5,735 nucleotides of DNA from Brevundimonas sp. (GTDB taxonomy: Bacteria; Pseudomonadota; Alphaproteobacteria; Caulobacterales; Caulobacteraceae): positions 1 through 5,735 of the forward strand of contig JADCBH010000017.1 of NCBI GenBank assembly GCA_020253595.1, given 5' to 3'. The notes below the pieces were generated by a model. That model saw only the letters and a program-made list of their open reading frames with translations, did no database searches and had not been told where the DNA came from. The position numbers and the translations under genes were made by a program. Shown here piece by piece: positions 5,545-5,735 of the stretch; within the stretch, counting starts at the first letter, position 1, and each line of letters begins with the position of its first letter.

Positions 5545-5735
5545 ATGACCCGCAATTTCAACGACCAGGCCCGGCCGCCACCTGTCAGTGCCCGCGACCA
5601 CCAGAAGGCGCTGGTGAAACTCATCACCGAACTTTCCTACCGCCACAGCCAATGGCAGGTATTCTCCGATTTCGTCGAAATGGGGGCGCTCTCCATCAGC
5701 AACGCCGTTGACCTGGCCCAGTGCGAAAAGCGTGA
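5545..5735 (+). CDS. Probable N-6 DNA methylase, N-terminus only
   Basis: Sixty-three residues are visible before the window ends, with no stop. After a polar start (MTRNFNDQARPPP) comes HQKALVKLITELSYRHSQW, then QVFSDFVEMGALSISNAVDL and AQCEKR. From memory, this combination (Y-R-H near residue 33, F-S-D-F, then A-L-S-I-S-N-A-V-D) resembles the N-terminal helical region of SAM-dependent N-6 adenine methylases carried on conjugative plasmids and integrative elements. The methyltransferase motifs lie much further on in that family and are outside this window, so no catalytic residue can be checked. Codon use is GC-rich at third positions, unlike the microprotein cluster. If the assignment holds, this side of the window belongs to a mobile backbone. 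The alternative is another conserved accessory protein sharing that N-terminal domain. Confidence 0.6.
   Translation, partial: MTRNFNDQARPPPVSARDHQKALVKLITELSYRHSQWQVFSDFVEMGALSISNAVDLAQCEKR

Overview
The window looks like an accessory stretch of a Gram-negative genome or plasmid, GC-moderate and most likely from Pseudomonadota. The host call is an inference. It rests on a TonB-like C-terminal domain, exported redox-type proteins, two unrelated transposases, and the start of a gene resembling the DNA methylases of conjugative plasmids and integrative elements. No RNA gene, CRISPR array or replication origin was seen.

Layout: (1) 7-737 is a decayed IS4-superfamily transposase. It keeps the first catalytic Asp region and the YREK box, but lacks the middle of the protein and the C-terminus. 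(2) 738-900 is a short spacer with a perfect 12-bp inverted repeat. (3) 901-2472 is a same-strand cluster of three exported or membrane proteins: a 75-aa secreted microprotein with six regularly spaced cysteines, a signal-peptide protein with a TonB-C-like fold, and a membrane-anchored thioredoxin (CPDC) fused to a rhodanese-like domain. The last two overlap by 142 nt. (4) 2581-4296 is an apparently complete ISL3-family insertion sequence on the minus strand, with 18-bp terminal inverted repeats (17/18) and a full-length transposase, but no visible target duplication. (5) 4297-4644 is non-coding, with a near-identical GATATCA pair spaced 12 bp apart. (6) 4645-5160 encodes an XRE-type helix-turn-helix protein with two C-terminal zinc ribbons. 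(7) 5161-5544 holds no gene I can support. (8) 5545 to the end is the N-terminus of a probable plasmid/ICE-type N-6 DNA methylase.

The part most worth attention is 901-2472. A disulfide-rich secreted peptide sits beside a periplasm-facing thioredoxin-rhodanese, which suggests an envelope module for thiol or sulfur handling, or for maturing the peptide. The rhodanese loop departs from the canonical active site. The functional link between the three genes is inferred from gene order and predicted localisation only.
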